Assembly (NCBI GenBank): GCA_036269895.1
Contig: DATBDN010000024.1
Location: 3,697 to 67,696 of the forward strand
Direction: 5' to 3'
DNA: 64,000 bases
Source of the DNA: DATBDN01 sp036269895
Lineage (GTDB): Bacteria > Actinomycetota > Thermoleophilia > Solirubrobacterales > Thermoleophilaceae
Shown: positions 52,298-61,174 of the stretch, piece by piece
Numbering within the stretch: position 1 is the first letter of the stretch
How the letters are laid out: each line of letters starts with the position of its first letter
Notes under the pieces: model-generated
Databases searched by the model: none
Told to the model about the DNA's origin: nothing
The model's input: only the letters and a program-made list of their open reading frames with translations
Position numbers and translations under genes: made by a program

Positions 52298-53023
52298 GTG
52301 GCTACCGAACGTGCAACGGACTTCTGGGCAACGACTGGATCGTCACCGGCGGTGACGCTCGCTGTCCTTGCCGAGAGTGAAGTCACCGTGCGCGGCGTCA
52401 CCGACGTCCTCGTTCGTGACGGGTTGCTCGTCACGCTCGCGTTCGCCGGCTACACGGACATGGGGCTCGCGATGGTTTCGCCCCAGCCGGACGTCGTCGT
52501 CGTCGACGCGTCTCCGGGCGCGTTCGACGCCGAGGGCGCGATTCGCCGCACACGGAATGCACTGCGAGGCGCCGGGATCGTCGTGATCTGTCCTCAAAGT
52601 GCGCAGCGCTCGGTACCCCGCTACCTCCAGGCCGGGGCAGACGGAGTCGTCTTCAGCGACGAGCTCTCAAACGCCCTCGCCTCGGTGGTCAGGTGCACGT
52701 ACGCGGGGCAGATCTCTGTCCCGCGCACGGTGCGCCAGCTGGTGTCGCCGCCTGCTCTCAGCTACCGCGAGAAGGAAGTCCTCGAGCTTGCAAGCCGTGG
52801 GCTCACCAACAGCCAGATTGCAAGTCGGCTGTTCCTTGCCGAGAGCACGGTGAAGACGCACCTCTCGTCCGCCTTCAGGCGGCTTGGGGTGAGCTCGCGA
52901 CGGGAGGCGGCCGCGCTCATGCGCTTTGCCGATAACGAAACGCGACGGCAGCTGCTGCCGGTCTCGCCTCAGCCGATAAACGGCGCGGCGGCACTGGCGA
53001 GCGGGGCCGAGCTAGGAGTCTAG
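52298..53023 (+). CDS. LuxR/NarL-type response regulator-like protein
   Basis: A 241-residue protein. The N-terminal receiver-like domain (about 18-135) has VVVVDASPG as the phospho-acceptor region, but the acidic pocket is reduced (LAESEVTV instead of a DD pair). The C-terminal LuxR helix-turn-helix (about 150-210) reads LSYREKEVLELASRGLTNSQIASRLFLAESTVKTHLSSAFRRLGVSSRREAA. No partner kinase is adjacent. Its TAG stop abuts the ATG of the next gene, implying co-translation with the glycosyltransferase fusion. Confidence 0.87.
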   Translation: MATERATDFWATTGSSPAVTLAVLAESEVTVRGVTDVLVRDGLLVTLAFAGYTDMGLAMVSPQPDVVVVDASPGAFDAEGAIRRTRNALRGAGIVVICPQSAQRSVPRYLQAGADGVVFSDELSNALASVVRCTYAGQISVPRTVRQLVSPPALSYREKEVLELASRGLTNSQIASRLFLAESTVKTHLSSAFRRLGVSSRREAAALMRFADNETRRQLLPVSPQPINGAAALASGAELGV

Positions 53024-55267
53024 ATGCAGCTGATCATGCAGGAGCACGCCGGTCATGCCGCGACGTCGGTTCGCGCCGTTGAGGCGCCGCCGACGCTGAC
53101 GGTGATCGTGCCCACTCGCAACGAGCGCGACAACATCGCCGAGCTGCTTGGGCGGCTCGACGCGGTCGCGCTCGAAAAGGCCATTGACATCCTCTTCGTC
53201 GACGACAGCGACGACGGCACCGAGGAAGTCATCGAGTCCTTGCGCGCGTCGGTCAACCGCGACGTCAACGTAATTCATCGTCCACCGGCGGACCGCACCG
53301 GTGGCCTCGGCGGCGCAGTCTGCGCCGGCCTCGAGGTCGCGCGCGGAACGTGGGTGTGCGTCATCGATGCCGACTTGCAGCATCCGCCCGAACTGGTCGA
53401 GGAGCTGCTTGACCGGGCAGAGAGCGGCGACTCCGACATCGTCGTCGCGAGCCGCTTCCGCGATGGTGGCGACCTCGGCGACTTCGGCGCCGTGCGCCGC
53501 GTGCTGTCGCGCGGTGCCGCCGCTGCGGCACGCGTCGTGTTCCCGCGTCGCCTCCGTGGCGTGAGCGACCCGATGAGCGGCTTCTTCATGGTTCGCCGCG
53601 CTGCGGTCGACCCGGAGGCGCTGCATCCGCGTGGCTTCAAGATCCTGCTCGAGATCCTTGCGCGGTCGCCGCGTGCTCTTCGCGCAAGCGAGGTCGGCTT
53701 CCGCTTCGGCGAGCGCCACGCCGGCGAAAGCAAGGCGTCGGTCGGTGAAGCACGCCGTTACCTCGCGCAGCTCGCCGCGATGCGCTTCGGACCGCGCGAG
53801 CGCCGCCTCGCCGGGTTCGTGACGGTCGGCGTGACCGGGCTCGTTGTCAACACGGCGCTGATGGCGCTGTTCACCGGCGGTCTCGGCATCCACTACCTCG
53901 CCTCCGCGGTGCTCGCCACCCAGGGGTCGAGCCTCTGGAACTTCATGCTCGCGGATCGCCTGGTCTTCCGCGAGGACGGCGCGCGTCACACGCGGATGAA
54001 GCGCTTCCTGATGTTCCTCGGAGTCAACAACGCGGCACTCGCCCTCCGTGGCCCGATGCTCGTCCTGCTGACCTCGTTCATCGGGATCAACTACCTCGTT
54101 GCGAACGTGGTCTCGCTCGTCACGCTGACTCTGGTGCGGTTCACGGCCGCCGACGCCTGGATCTGGTCGCACCGCAAGCAGGCGACGCCGCACGTGTACG
54201 ACATCCACGGCATCGTCACGGTGGCGTCCGATGTGGCCCTGCCGGAGCTCGCACGCCTGCGCGTGGACGAGCTGCACGACGAGCCCACCATCCGCGTGCG
54301 CGTCGGTGGCAAGCGGCCTGACAATGCAATCGTTGAGGCAAAGGCCAACGGGCGTTCCCGGCTCGAATACAAGGAGAGCTTCGGCCGCCTCGGCTTCGGC
54401 GCCGACATCGAGATCGGAGACGACCAGGTCGACGTCATTGCAACCCGCCTCGTGGGCCGCTCACCGCACGTGCTGTACACGAACGTGGTCGAGCCGATCC
54501 TGCGCTGGACGCTGGTCGACAAGGGCTACGCGCTTGTGCACGCAGCCTGCCTCGCTTCGGATGAGAAGGCGCTCCTGCTGACGGCGCGCACCGACACGGG
54601 CAAGACGACGACCTGCCTGAAGGCACTCGATCACAACCCGTACTCGTTCCTCTCGGACGACCTGACGCTGATCACTCCAGACGGCCGGGTGCTCACGTAC
54701 CCGAAGCCGCTGACGATCAGCCGGCACACGCTCAAGGCAGTGAAGAAGGCGCAGCTGTCTCGGCGCGAGCGTGCCGGGCTCATCGTGCAGAGCCGCCTCC
54801 ACTCGCGTTCGGGCCGCCGCGCCGCGATGGGGATGGCGAAGACGCACCTGCCGGTGGCGACGTTGAACGCGATCGTCCAGTTCCTCATCCCGCCGCCGAA
54901 GTACCAGGTCGATCGGCTGATCCCCGGTGTGCAGATCGCACCGGAGGCGTCGGTGTCCGCGATGGTGATCATCCAGCGCGGCCACGACGAAAAGCGCACG
55001 CTCGACCCGGCCGAGGCGATGGACATCCTGCTGTCGAACTGCGAGGACGCCTACGGGTTCCCGCCCTACTCCGACATCGAGCACCTGCTCCACAGTCGGA
55101 ACGGTAAGGACCTCCGCGAGCGTGAGCGGGTGATCATCGCCCAGGCGCTCGAGGGATCGCCGACGACGTTGATCGGCAGCAGCACGATGGAGTGGTTCCG
55201 CACCATCCCGTCGATCCTGCCACCGCCGGCACCGACGGCTCCGGCCGCCGCACCGGCAACCACCTGA
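53024..55267 (+). CDS. Tripartite protein: DPM1-like GT2, GtrA membrane domain, HprK-like P-loop domain
   Basis: A 747-residue protein. Residues about 22-260 are a polyprenyl-phosphate mannosyltransferase-like GT2: TVIVPTRNERDNIAELLGRL, CVIDADLQHPPELVEELL, VSDPMSGFFMVRR. Residues about 262-385 are a four-helix GtrA domain (FVTVGVTGLVVNTALMALF ... LRGPMLVLLTSFIGINYLVAN). Residues about 480-700 resemble HPr kinase: HAACLASDEKALLLTARTDTGKTTTC (Walker A at about 519-530) and SFLSDDLTLITPDG (Walker B). It probably attaches a sugar, perhaps mannose, to a lipid carrier; the kinase-like part may phosphorylate a sugar or regulate. This fusion looks unusual. Confidence 0.85.
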   Translation: MQLIMQEHAGHAATSVRAVEAPPTLTVIVPTRNERDNIAELLGRLDAVALEKAIDILFVDDSDDGTEEVIESLRASVNRDVNVIHRPPADRTGGLGGAVCAGLEVARGTWVCVIDADLQHPPELVEELLDRAESGDSDIVVASRFRDGGDLGDFGAVRRVLSRGAAAAARVVFPRRLRGVSDPMSGFFMVRRAAVDPEALHPRGFKILLEILARSPRALRASEVGFRFGERHAGESKASVGEARRYLAQLAAMRFGPRERRLAGFVTVGVTGLVVNTALMALFTGGLGIHYLASAVLATQGSSLWNFMLADRLVFREDGARHTRMKRFLMFLGVNNAALALRGPMLVLLTSFIGINYLVANVVSLVTLTLVRFTAADAWIWSHRKQATPHVYDIHGIVTVASDVALPELARLRVDELHDEPTIRVRVGGKRPDNAIVEAKANGRSRLEYKESFGRLGFGADIEIGDDQVDVIATRLVGRSPHVLYTNVVEPILRWTLVDKGYALVHAACLASDEKALLLTARTDTGKTTTCLKALDHNPYSFLSDDLTLITPDGRVLTYPKPLTISRHTLKAVKKAQLSRRERAGLIVQSRLHSRSGRRAAMGMAKTHLPVATLNAIVQFLIPPPKYQVDRLIPGVQIAPEASVSAMVIIQRGHDEKRTLDPAEAMDILLSNCEDAYGFPPYSDIEHLLHSRNGKDLRERERVIIAQALEGSPTTLIGSSTMEWFRTIPSILPPPAPTAPAAAPATT

Positions 55268-55291
55268 CCCCGGACAACCCTAGGAGAAACA

Positions 55292-56872
55292 ATGGGCGTC
55301 GGCCCCCCTGCCCAGAATCACTCCGAGACCGGCGCCCTTGCGGCGCCGGTCTCAACCGAAACCCAAGTCGCGACCAAGCCGCGGATCCCAACCGCGGTTT
55401 GGATCGGCGGGATCGTCCTGCTCGGCGCTTTCCTGCGGCTCTGGAACATCGACGCGGTCGGCTTCAACGGCGACGAGACGGTGTACGCCGGCCAAGCCGC
55501 CTCGATCGCGAACGTGCACGACATCGCGATGTTCTTCCCGACCTTCCGGGCGCACCCGCTGCTGTTCCAGTCGATCCTGGCCACGGGCTACGACCTCGGT
55601 TTGAAGGGCGACTTCCAGCGGCCGCTCGCGGCGCTGTTCGGAGTCGGGACAGTCGTCCTGACCTACCTGCTCGGCCACCGTCTCTACGGCCGCCGCGCCG
55701 GGCTCATCGCGGCGCTGATCATGGCGGTGATGCCGTACGACGTGATCGTCAGCCGTCAGGTGCTGCTCGACGGCCCGATGACGTTCTTCGCGACGCTGTC
55801 GCTTTACCTCCTGGCGCGCTTCGCCACCACGCGGACGACACCGTGGCTGCTGGCAACCGGCGCGGCGCTCGGGCTGTCCGTCCTCTCGAAGGAGACGGCC
55901 ATCCTCCTGTTCGGCTCGATCTGTGCGTTCGTCGCGCTCTCGCCAGAGCTGCACATTCGCGTCCGCCAGCTCGCCTTGCTGCTTGCGGCACTCGGTGTAA
56001 TCGTCATCGCGTACCCGATCGCGATCGGGATTGGCGGCAGCGGGAACACCAGCGGCAACTACCTCACGTGGCAGCTCTTCCGCCGGGCCAACCACGAACT
56101 CACCTTCTATCCCTCGATCCTGCCGGGCGCGATGGGACCGCTCGTGCTCGTGACGGCGGGAGTAGCCGTCTTCGCGCTGCGTCGCAGCTGGCGGGAGAAG
56201 ATGCTGCTGAGCTGGATCCTCGTGCCGGCGGTGTTCTTCGAGCTGTGGCCGGTTAAGGGCTACCAGTACCTGCTGCCGGCAGCACCGGCGGTTGCGGCGC
56301 TGGCCGGTCGTGCCATTGGCGCGCTCATGGAGTTCCGCACCACGCGGCTGGACGTGCGCCACCGGCGCATGATCGTCGCAGCCGGAGTGGCCGCCCTGGC
56401 CGCGAGCCTGCTGGTCCCGACGCTTGACAGGGTCTCCGTCGACTCGTCCGCCAAGGCCAGCTCGCTTGCGGGCACCGGCGGCGTGCCACGCGGGCGCGAG
56501 GCCGGCCTGTGGATCGACCGCCACGTACCGCAGGGCGCAACGATCATGACGATCGGCCCGTCGATGGCCAACATCATCGAGTTCTACGGGAAGCGACAGG
56601 CATACGGGCTCGCTGTGAGCCCGAACCCGCTGAGCCGCAACCCCAGCTACCAGCCGATCCCGAACCCGGACCGGAGGCTGCGCAATGCGGATCTCCAGTA
56701 CCTGGTCTGGGATGCGTACTCGGCGTCGCGTTCAGCCTTTTTCTCGAAGGGAATCATCCGCTACGCCGACCGTTACAACGGACACGTAGTCCATACCGAA
56801 TACGTCAAGTCGAACGAAGGAGGACGCACGGTGAAGACCCCCGTCATCGTCGTCTACACGGTGCGGCCATGA
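55292..56872 (+). CDS. GT39/ArnT-like membrane glycosyltransferase
   Basis: A 526-residue polytopic membrane protein with about ten to twelve helices. After the first helix (TAVWIGGIVLLGAFLRLWNI) comes FNGDETVYAG, the first-loop acidic motif of the PMT/ArnT family, and LGHRLYGRRAGLIAALIMAVMPYDVIVSRQVLLDGPMTFF. The C-terminal soluble domain follows helix ~10. These enzymes use polyprenyl-phosphate sugars as donors on the outer face of the membrane, so it is the natural consumer of the product of the upstream GT2. AGGAG lies 5 nt before the ATG. Confidence 0.87.
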   Translation: MGVGPPAQNHSETGALAAPVSTETQVATKPRIPTAVWIGGIVLLGAFLRLWNIDAVGFNGDETVYAGQAASIANVHDIAMFFPTFRAHPLLFQSILATGYDLGLKGDFQRPLAALFGVGTVVLTYLLGHRLYGRRAGLIAALIMAVMPYDVIVSRQVLLDGPMTFFATLSLYLLARFATTRTTPWLLATGAALGLSVLSKETAILLFGSICAFVALSPELHIRVRQLALLLAALGVIVIAYPIAIGIGGSGNTSGNYLTWQLFRRANHELTFYPSILPGAMGPLVLVTAGVAVFALRRSWREKMLLSWILVPAVFFELWPVKGYQYLLPAAPAVAALAGRAIGALMEFRTTRLDVRHRRMIVAAGVAALAASLLVPTLDRVSVDSSAKASSLAGTGGVPRGREAGLWIDRHVPQGATIMTIGPSMANIIEFYGKRQAYGLAVSPNPLSRNPSYQPIPNPDRRLRNADLQYLVWDAYSASRSAFFSKGIIRYADRYNGHVVHTEYVKSNEGGRTVKTPVIVVYTVRP

Positions 56873-58200
56873 CCAAGCGCATGCTCACAGCGATCGCGGG
56901 CGTGCTCGCGGTCGCCGCGTCGGGCGCGCCGGCTCAGGCTCAGGACCACGCGCCCAAGACGCCCATTGGCCACATCGTCACGTTGATGCAGGAGAACCAC
57001 TCCTTCGACAACTACTTCGGAACCTACCCCGGCGCAGACGGGATCCCGAAGGGAACCTGCATGCCGGTCGACCCGACCAAGGGCGACAAGCCGTGCGTCA
57101 AGCCGTTCTGGATTGGCGGCCGGGCCGTTCAGGACCTCGGCCACACAAGCTCCGTGTTCGGCTACCAGTACAACCACGGCAAGATGAACGGGTTCCTTCG
57201 CTCGGGTTCGATCGAAGGGATCGGGGTTCAGCCGAACGTGATGGGCCACTACGACGGCAGGGATCTGCCGTACTACTGGAACATCGCAAAGCGCTACGTG
57301 CTCTTCGACCGCTTTTTCACGTCGGCGGCGGCGGGCAGCGTGCAGAACCACATGTTCTGGGTGTCCGGCCAGGCCGGCAGCCCGGTCGACGTGATCCCGC
57401 CGAACGGCTTCGGGAACATTCCGACGATCTTCGACCGGCTTGAGAAGGCCGGCGTGTCGTGGAAGTTCTACGTCCAGAACTACCGGCCGCACATCACCTA
57501 TCGCAGCCGGGGCAACGGCGACGCCGGCGCGCAGCCCGTCTGGGTCCCGTTGCTCGCCTACAACCGCTACCTCGACAACCCGAAGCTGCTGTCGCACATC
57601 GTCGACATGAGCGAGTACTACAAGGACCTGCAGAACGGAACGCTGCCCGCCGTTTCGTATCTCGTCCCGGCAGGGAGCAGCGAGCATCCGCCCGGCAACA
57701 TCAAGGCCGGCGAGCGCTTCATCCGGACACTGATCAGCCAGCTGATGCGGAGCTCGTCCTGGAAGAGCTCCGCGTTCACGTGGACCTACGACGACTGGGG
57801 CGGCTGGTATGACCACGTGAAGCCGCCGCAGATGGATCGCTACGGCTACGGGTTCCGCGCACCCGCGCTGCTAGTCAGCCCGTGGGCAAAGCGCGGCTTC
57901 ATCGACCACACGACGCTCGACTTCACGTCGATCCTCAAGTTCATCGAGAACAACTGGTCGCTGAAGCCCCTGGCGCAGCGCGACGCGCGGGCCAACAGCC
58001 TCGCGAATGCGTTCGACTTCAAGCAGGCTCCACGGCGGCCGGCGTTCATACCGGCGACGCTGCATCCGCCGTCCACGGCCACGCATCCGCACCGGTACAT
58101 CTACATCGTCTACGGGCTGCCGCTGCTGCTGATGGCATTGACGATGGCGTACGCGCTCGGCATCAAGCCGAAGCTGCGCCGGAAGGTCGGTACACGATGA
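56869..58200 (+). CDS. Phospholipase C/acid phosphatase-like phosphoesterase, membrane-anchored
   Basis: A 443-residue protein with signal peptide (LTAIAGVLAVAASGAPAQAQ). The phosphoesterase domain has HIVTLMQENHSFDNYFGTYPGADG, the hallmark ENxSFD of bacterial phospholipase C and AcpA, then FTSAAAGSVQNHMFWVSGQ and FTWTYDDWGGWYDHVKPP (metal-binding Asp and Asp-His). A C-terminal transmembrane helix (YIYIVYGLPLLLMALTMAYAL) would tether it to the membrane. It overlaps both neighbours with ATGA, so it is part of a tight operon. Target: a phosphodiester or phosphomonoester, perhaps a lipid-linked glycan. Confidence 0.87.
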   Translation: MTKRMLTAIAGVLAVAASGAPAQAQDHAPKTPIGHIVTLMQENHSFDNYFGTYPGADGIPKGTCMPVDPTKGDKPCVKPFWIGGRAVQDLGHTSSVFGYQYNHGKMNGFLRSGSIEGIGVQPNVMGHYDGRDLPYYWNIAKRYVLFDRFFTSAAAGSVQNHMFWVSGQAGSPVDVIPPNGFGNIPTIFDRLEKAGVSWKFYVQNYRPHITYRSRGNGDAGAQPVWVPLLAYNRYLDNPKLLSHIVDMSEYYKDLQNGTLPAVSYLVPAGSSEHPPGNIKAGERFIRTLISQLMRSSSWKSSAFTWTYDDWGGWYDHVKPPQMDRYGYGFRAPALLVSPWAKRGFIDHTTLDFTSILKFIENNWSLKPLAQRDARANSLANAFDFKQAPRRPAFIPATLHPPSTATHPHRYIYIVYGLPLLLMALTMAYALGIKPKLRRKVGTR

Positions 58201-60272
58201 CGCGGCCAATTCGGTTCGTCCTCCTGCTGCTGGGCGTCGCGCTGCTCGTTCCGGCGGCGGCCAGCGCGCGTGATGTGGCAAATCGGCCGCACGTCGGGAC
58301 CGCAAATCGCCCGCATGTGGCAAGCGGCCCAATCACGGTCACGACGGTGCCGCTCGTCAAGGGCGTCCGGGTGGTCGCCGACGGCCGCACCTACGTGACG
58401 AACGCACACGGTGCCGTGACGTTGCCGAGTGTGAACGTCATCCCGCGGCTGCGGGTGATGAAGACGCGACTCGCGACCGGCGTCGAGGCGCGCTTCAGCC
58501 GCTGGTATCGCGGTCGTATCGCGCTTGCTTACTGGTATCTGATCAAGCCGCGCTTCCACGGCCCGCGCGGACCGGTTACCGACCGGATCAGCGAGTTCCG
58601 CATGCACAGCAGCATCGGGCTGCGCCAGGTCCGCAAGAACCTCGCGCCGTTCTGGCTCCAGGGCACGCGGATCGTCCCGTTCACGCAGGGACTCGAGAAG
58701 AAGAACATCGGCTACGCGGTGGACGCGGTGACGGTGGACGGCGCGAACGTCGTCAACCGGTCGCAGCAGAAGTTCGTCCCCGCGCAGAGCCGCGACCTCA
58801 ACGTGCGGCTGCTGTTCAACGTGGCGCACTTCACCGCGCGCGATGCGATCTTCCACTTCCCGGTCGGGTCGGGCGTGCGCATGAGGTACCCGGACGGGTA
58901 CACGGCCGTCCGGCAGTTCGACAACAAGACCGTTCTCACGGTGCCGGGGCTGCCCCGCGGCCAGTACCAGGTGCAGGTGACCGGGGCGGGCTGGTCGCCG
59001 CTGCGCCCGGTCGCGCTCTCGCGTACCCAGGACGTGCAGCTGACGGTCATCACCTACCTCGACATGGCGGTAATCGTGGCGTTGCTCGCGGCGCTCGCGA
59101 TGGGGGTCGTGCTCTACCGGCGGCGGTTCCGCCGCCAAGCGCCGGCCGAGACGTCGGTTGCGCCAGCCGAGGTCGCGCATTGGATCCCGCGGCGCCGCGC
59201 GCTCGTCGCAGTGGCGATCGTGGCACTGCTGGGCATCGCAGCGGTGGTCCCGACGGCACGAGCCTCGAGTCCGGCGCCGGTCTTCGCCTACTACTACATC
59301 TGGTTCAACCCGAGCTCGTGGAACCGCGCGAAGACGGATTACCCGTTGCTCGGGCGCTACTCGAGTGACGAGGGCTCGACCATGCGTCAGCACATCCGGT
59401 GGGCGAAGCAGGCGGGCATCGACGGCTTTCTCGTCAGCTGGAAGGACACCCCGGTGCTCGACAACCGTCTCGAGAAGCTGGCGCAGATCGCGAACCAGAT
59501 GCATTTCCGGCTCGGCATCGTCTACGAGGGGCTCGACTTCAAGCGCAGGCCGCTTCCCACCGCGCGCGTGAACGCCGACCTCACCACGTTCCAGGACAAA
59601 TACGCGTCGAACAAGGCGTTCAGCTCGTTCGGCAAGCCGGTGATCGTCTGGTCCGGCACCTGGCGCTTCTCGCGCGCTGAGATCGCATCGGTCACTCGCG
59701 GTCACCGCGCCCACCTGAAGATCCTCGCCTCTGAGAAGAACGAGGTGAACTACGAGCGGGTTGCACCGTTGGTGGATGGCGACGCCTACTACTGGTCGTC
59801 TGTCAACCCGCAGACGTACCCGAACTTCGAGCAGAAGCTCGCGGCGATGGGTGCTGCGGTGCATCGGCACGGAGGGATGTGGATCCCGCCGGCTGCGCCT
59901 GGCTTCGATGCTCGGAAGATCGGCGGCACGCGCAGCGTGCCGCGGCGTGACGGCGCCACCTTGCGCACGGAGATGGCCGCCGCGACCGCGGCTCAGCCCG
60001 ACATGATCGGACTGATCAGCTGGAACGAGTTCAGCGAGAACTCACACGTGGAGCCGAGCCGCCGCTACGGCAGCCGCTACCTGGAGGTGCTCGCGGCGAT
60101 CAATGGCCGTCAGATCAAGCTGGCGACTGACATCGACTCGGCCGATCCGAGCAACGGCGGTGCGGGCTGGCAAGTGCCTTTGCTCGGCCTGCTCGCGGTC
60201 GGCGTCGGCGGCACGCTGCTGGGCCTGCGCAAGCGCGAACTGGCTAAACAGAAGCGCCGCGCGAGAGTCTGA
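58197..60272 (+). CDS. Membrane protein with GH99-like (endo-mannosidase-type) domain
   Basis: A 691-residue protein. Signal peptide (VLLLLGVALLVPAAASA), beta-rich extracytoplasmic part (about 45-280), helix at about 285-305, and a second hydrophobic stretch that looks like an internal signal peptide (LVAVAIVALLGIAAVVPTARA, about 330-352). The GH99/GH71-like barrel follows (about 355-640: FAYYYIWFNPSSWNRAKTDYPLLG, WAKQAGIDGFLVSWKD, IGLISWNEFSENSHVEPS), and then a last helix. It seems to be a fusion of two exported proteins. GH99 enzymes cleave alpha-mannans; this fits the mannose theme. It overlaps the upstream gene (ATGA). Confidence 0.8.
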   Translation: MTRPIRFVLLLLGVALLVPAAASARDVANRPHVGTANRPHVASGPITVTTVPLVKGVRVVADGRTYVTNAHGAVTLPSVNVIPRLRVMKTRLATGVEARFSRWYRGRIALAYWYLIKPRFHGPRGPVTDRISEFRMHSSIGLRQVRKNLAPFWLQGTRIVPFTQGLEKKNIGYAVDAVTVDGANVVNRSQQKFVPAQSRDLNVRLLFNVAHFTARDAIFHFPVGSGVRMRYPDGYTAVRQFDNKTVLTVPGLPRGQYQVQVTGAGWSPLRPVALSRTQDVQLTVITYLDMAVIVALLAALAMGVVLYRRRFRRQAPAETSVAPAEVAHWIPRRRALVAVAIVALLGIAAVVPTARASSPAPVFAYYYIWFNPSSWNRAKTDYPLLGRYSSDEGSTMRQHIRWAKQAGIDGFLVSWKDTPVLDNRLEKLAQIANQMHFRLGIVYEGLDFKRRPLPTARVNADLTTFQDKYASNKAFSSFGKPVIVWSGTWRFSRAEIASVTRGHRAHLKILASEKNEVNYERVAPLVDGDAYYWSSVNPQTYPNFEQKLAAMGAAVHRHGGMWIPPAAPGFDARKIGGTRSVPRRDGATLRTEMAAATAAQPDMIGLISWNEFSENSHVEPSRRYGSRYLEVLAAINGRQIKLATDIDSADPSNGGAGWQVPLLGLLAVGVGGTLLGLRKRELAKQKRRARV

Positions 60273-60795
60273 AGCGGAAGCGCCGGCGCGGCTGTGTGAC
60301 TTCGGCGGGCAGCAGCTCGGCCGGCACCGGCTGGCCGTAGTCGCGGCTGACTTCGCTGAGGCGGTCGTGGTCGACGACGTCGGCGCCGAGCGAAGCCGCG
60401 ATCTCGGTAACGAGCTCCTTCTTCGCCTTGGTCCAGAGCGAGTAGACCCCGAGCGCCTCGACGCGCGCATACTCGGCGCGCACTCCGTCCGCGTAGGCCT
60501 GGAGGGTGCCCCACAGCGTCACGATCCCGCTGACTCCGCGCACATCCACGATCGCAAACTCGCCCTGCGGCTGGTGCCAGGCATAGATCCCGCAGCTGCA
60601 GCCGACGCCCGGCGCCGTGTGCGGCTGCGGGTCGAGCTCTGACGCGAATTCGTAGCCGCCGATCGGATAGCACTCGGCGTGCGCCGTCGGCTCGGTCCAC
60701 ATCATCGGCAGATGGCGCGATGACAGTTGGCCGTCGACCACGCGCCAATCTCGAAAGCCGACTACCGGCTCGATCAGGTCTGGCGCGTGGGCCAC
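60244..60795 (-). CDS. Conserved-looking unknown protein with GCSCGIYAW motif
   Basis: A 183-residue cytoplasmic protein; family not named. It opens LIEPVVGFRDWRVVDGQLSSRHLPMMW, has a cysteine pair in GVGCSCGIYAWHQP, then VTLWGTLQAYADGVRAEYARVEALGVY and an arginine-rich end. Similar small proteins occur widely in actinobacteria, but I know no function. GTG 60795 follows the stop of a 50-residue ORF by 2 nt. Confidence 0.7.
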   Translation of the reverse strand: MAHAPDLIEPVVGFRDWRVVDGQLSSRHLPMMWTEPTAHAECYPIGGYEFASELDPQPHTAPGVGCSCGIYAWHQPQGEFAIVDVRGVSGIVTLWGTLQAYADGVRAEYARVEALGVYSLWTKAKKELVTEIAASLGADVVDHDRLSEVSRDYGQPVPAELLPAEVTQPRRRFRFRLSRGASV

Positions 60796-60797
60796 GC

Positions 60798-60950
60798 TCA
60801 GCGCTTGGCCGGCTCCTTGGCAGGCAGTGGCTGGGGAATAGCGGCCGGACGCCGCTCAGGCGCCAGCCGGATGGGCTCCACCCGGATCGTCTTCGAAGGG
60901 CCCTGGAGTCCCGCTCTCGTGCTCTTCACGGTCTGCTCCGTTCTTCTCAT
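60798..60950 (-). CDS. Small basic, proline-rich protein
   Basis: A 50-residue product (MRRTEQTVKSTRAGLQGPSK then TIRVEPIRLAPERRPAAIPQ). No family recognised. Support: it ends 2 nt before the start of the 183-residue gene on the same strand, and its composition (Val-Glu-Pro phrase, Pro/Ala/Arg tail) is protein-like. Confidence 0.5.
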   Translation of the reverse strand: MRRTEQTVKSTRAGLQGPSKTIRVEPIRLAPERRPAAIPQPLPAKEPAKR

Positions 60951-61174
60951 CTTCACTTCAGTCGAATCCTACCCATCTGAACGTAAGGTTCGACGCGCTG
61001 ACCGGGTGAAGTTTGGCTGGCCCGGGACTCGGGGAAATGGTGCCGTAGCTCATAGCGGCTACCCGGATCGGCTAGGGTGCCGAACCTGCGCGGTTGGGAG
61101 GCCCGCTGGCGGGGGCTCCTGGGTCTGAAGGCAAGTTCTTCGTCAACCACTGACACGACAGTGGAGGTTTTCAC
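60951..61174. promoter_or_regulatory. Divergent intergenic region with leader hairpins
   Basis: 224 nt between divergent genes. TAGGGT near 61070 could be a -10 box for the plus-strand gene. The following ~100-nt leader has a GC-rich stem (GGAGGCCCGC / GCGGGGGCTCC, about 61098-61122) and CCACTG-ACACGA-CAGTGG at 61147-61164, whose right arm overlaps the ribosome-binding site GGAGG (61163-61167). I could not match it to a known riboswitch. Confidence 0.45.

Noticed and set aside
58110..59870. 586-codon open frame on the minus strand
   Set aside because: Antisense to the GH99-like membrane protein; Arg/His-rich shadow without domain likeness.
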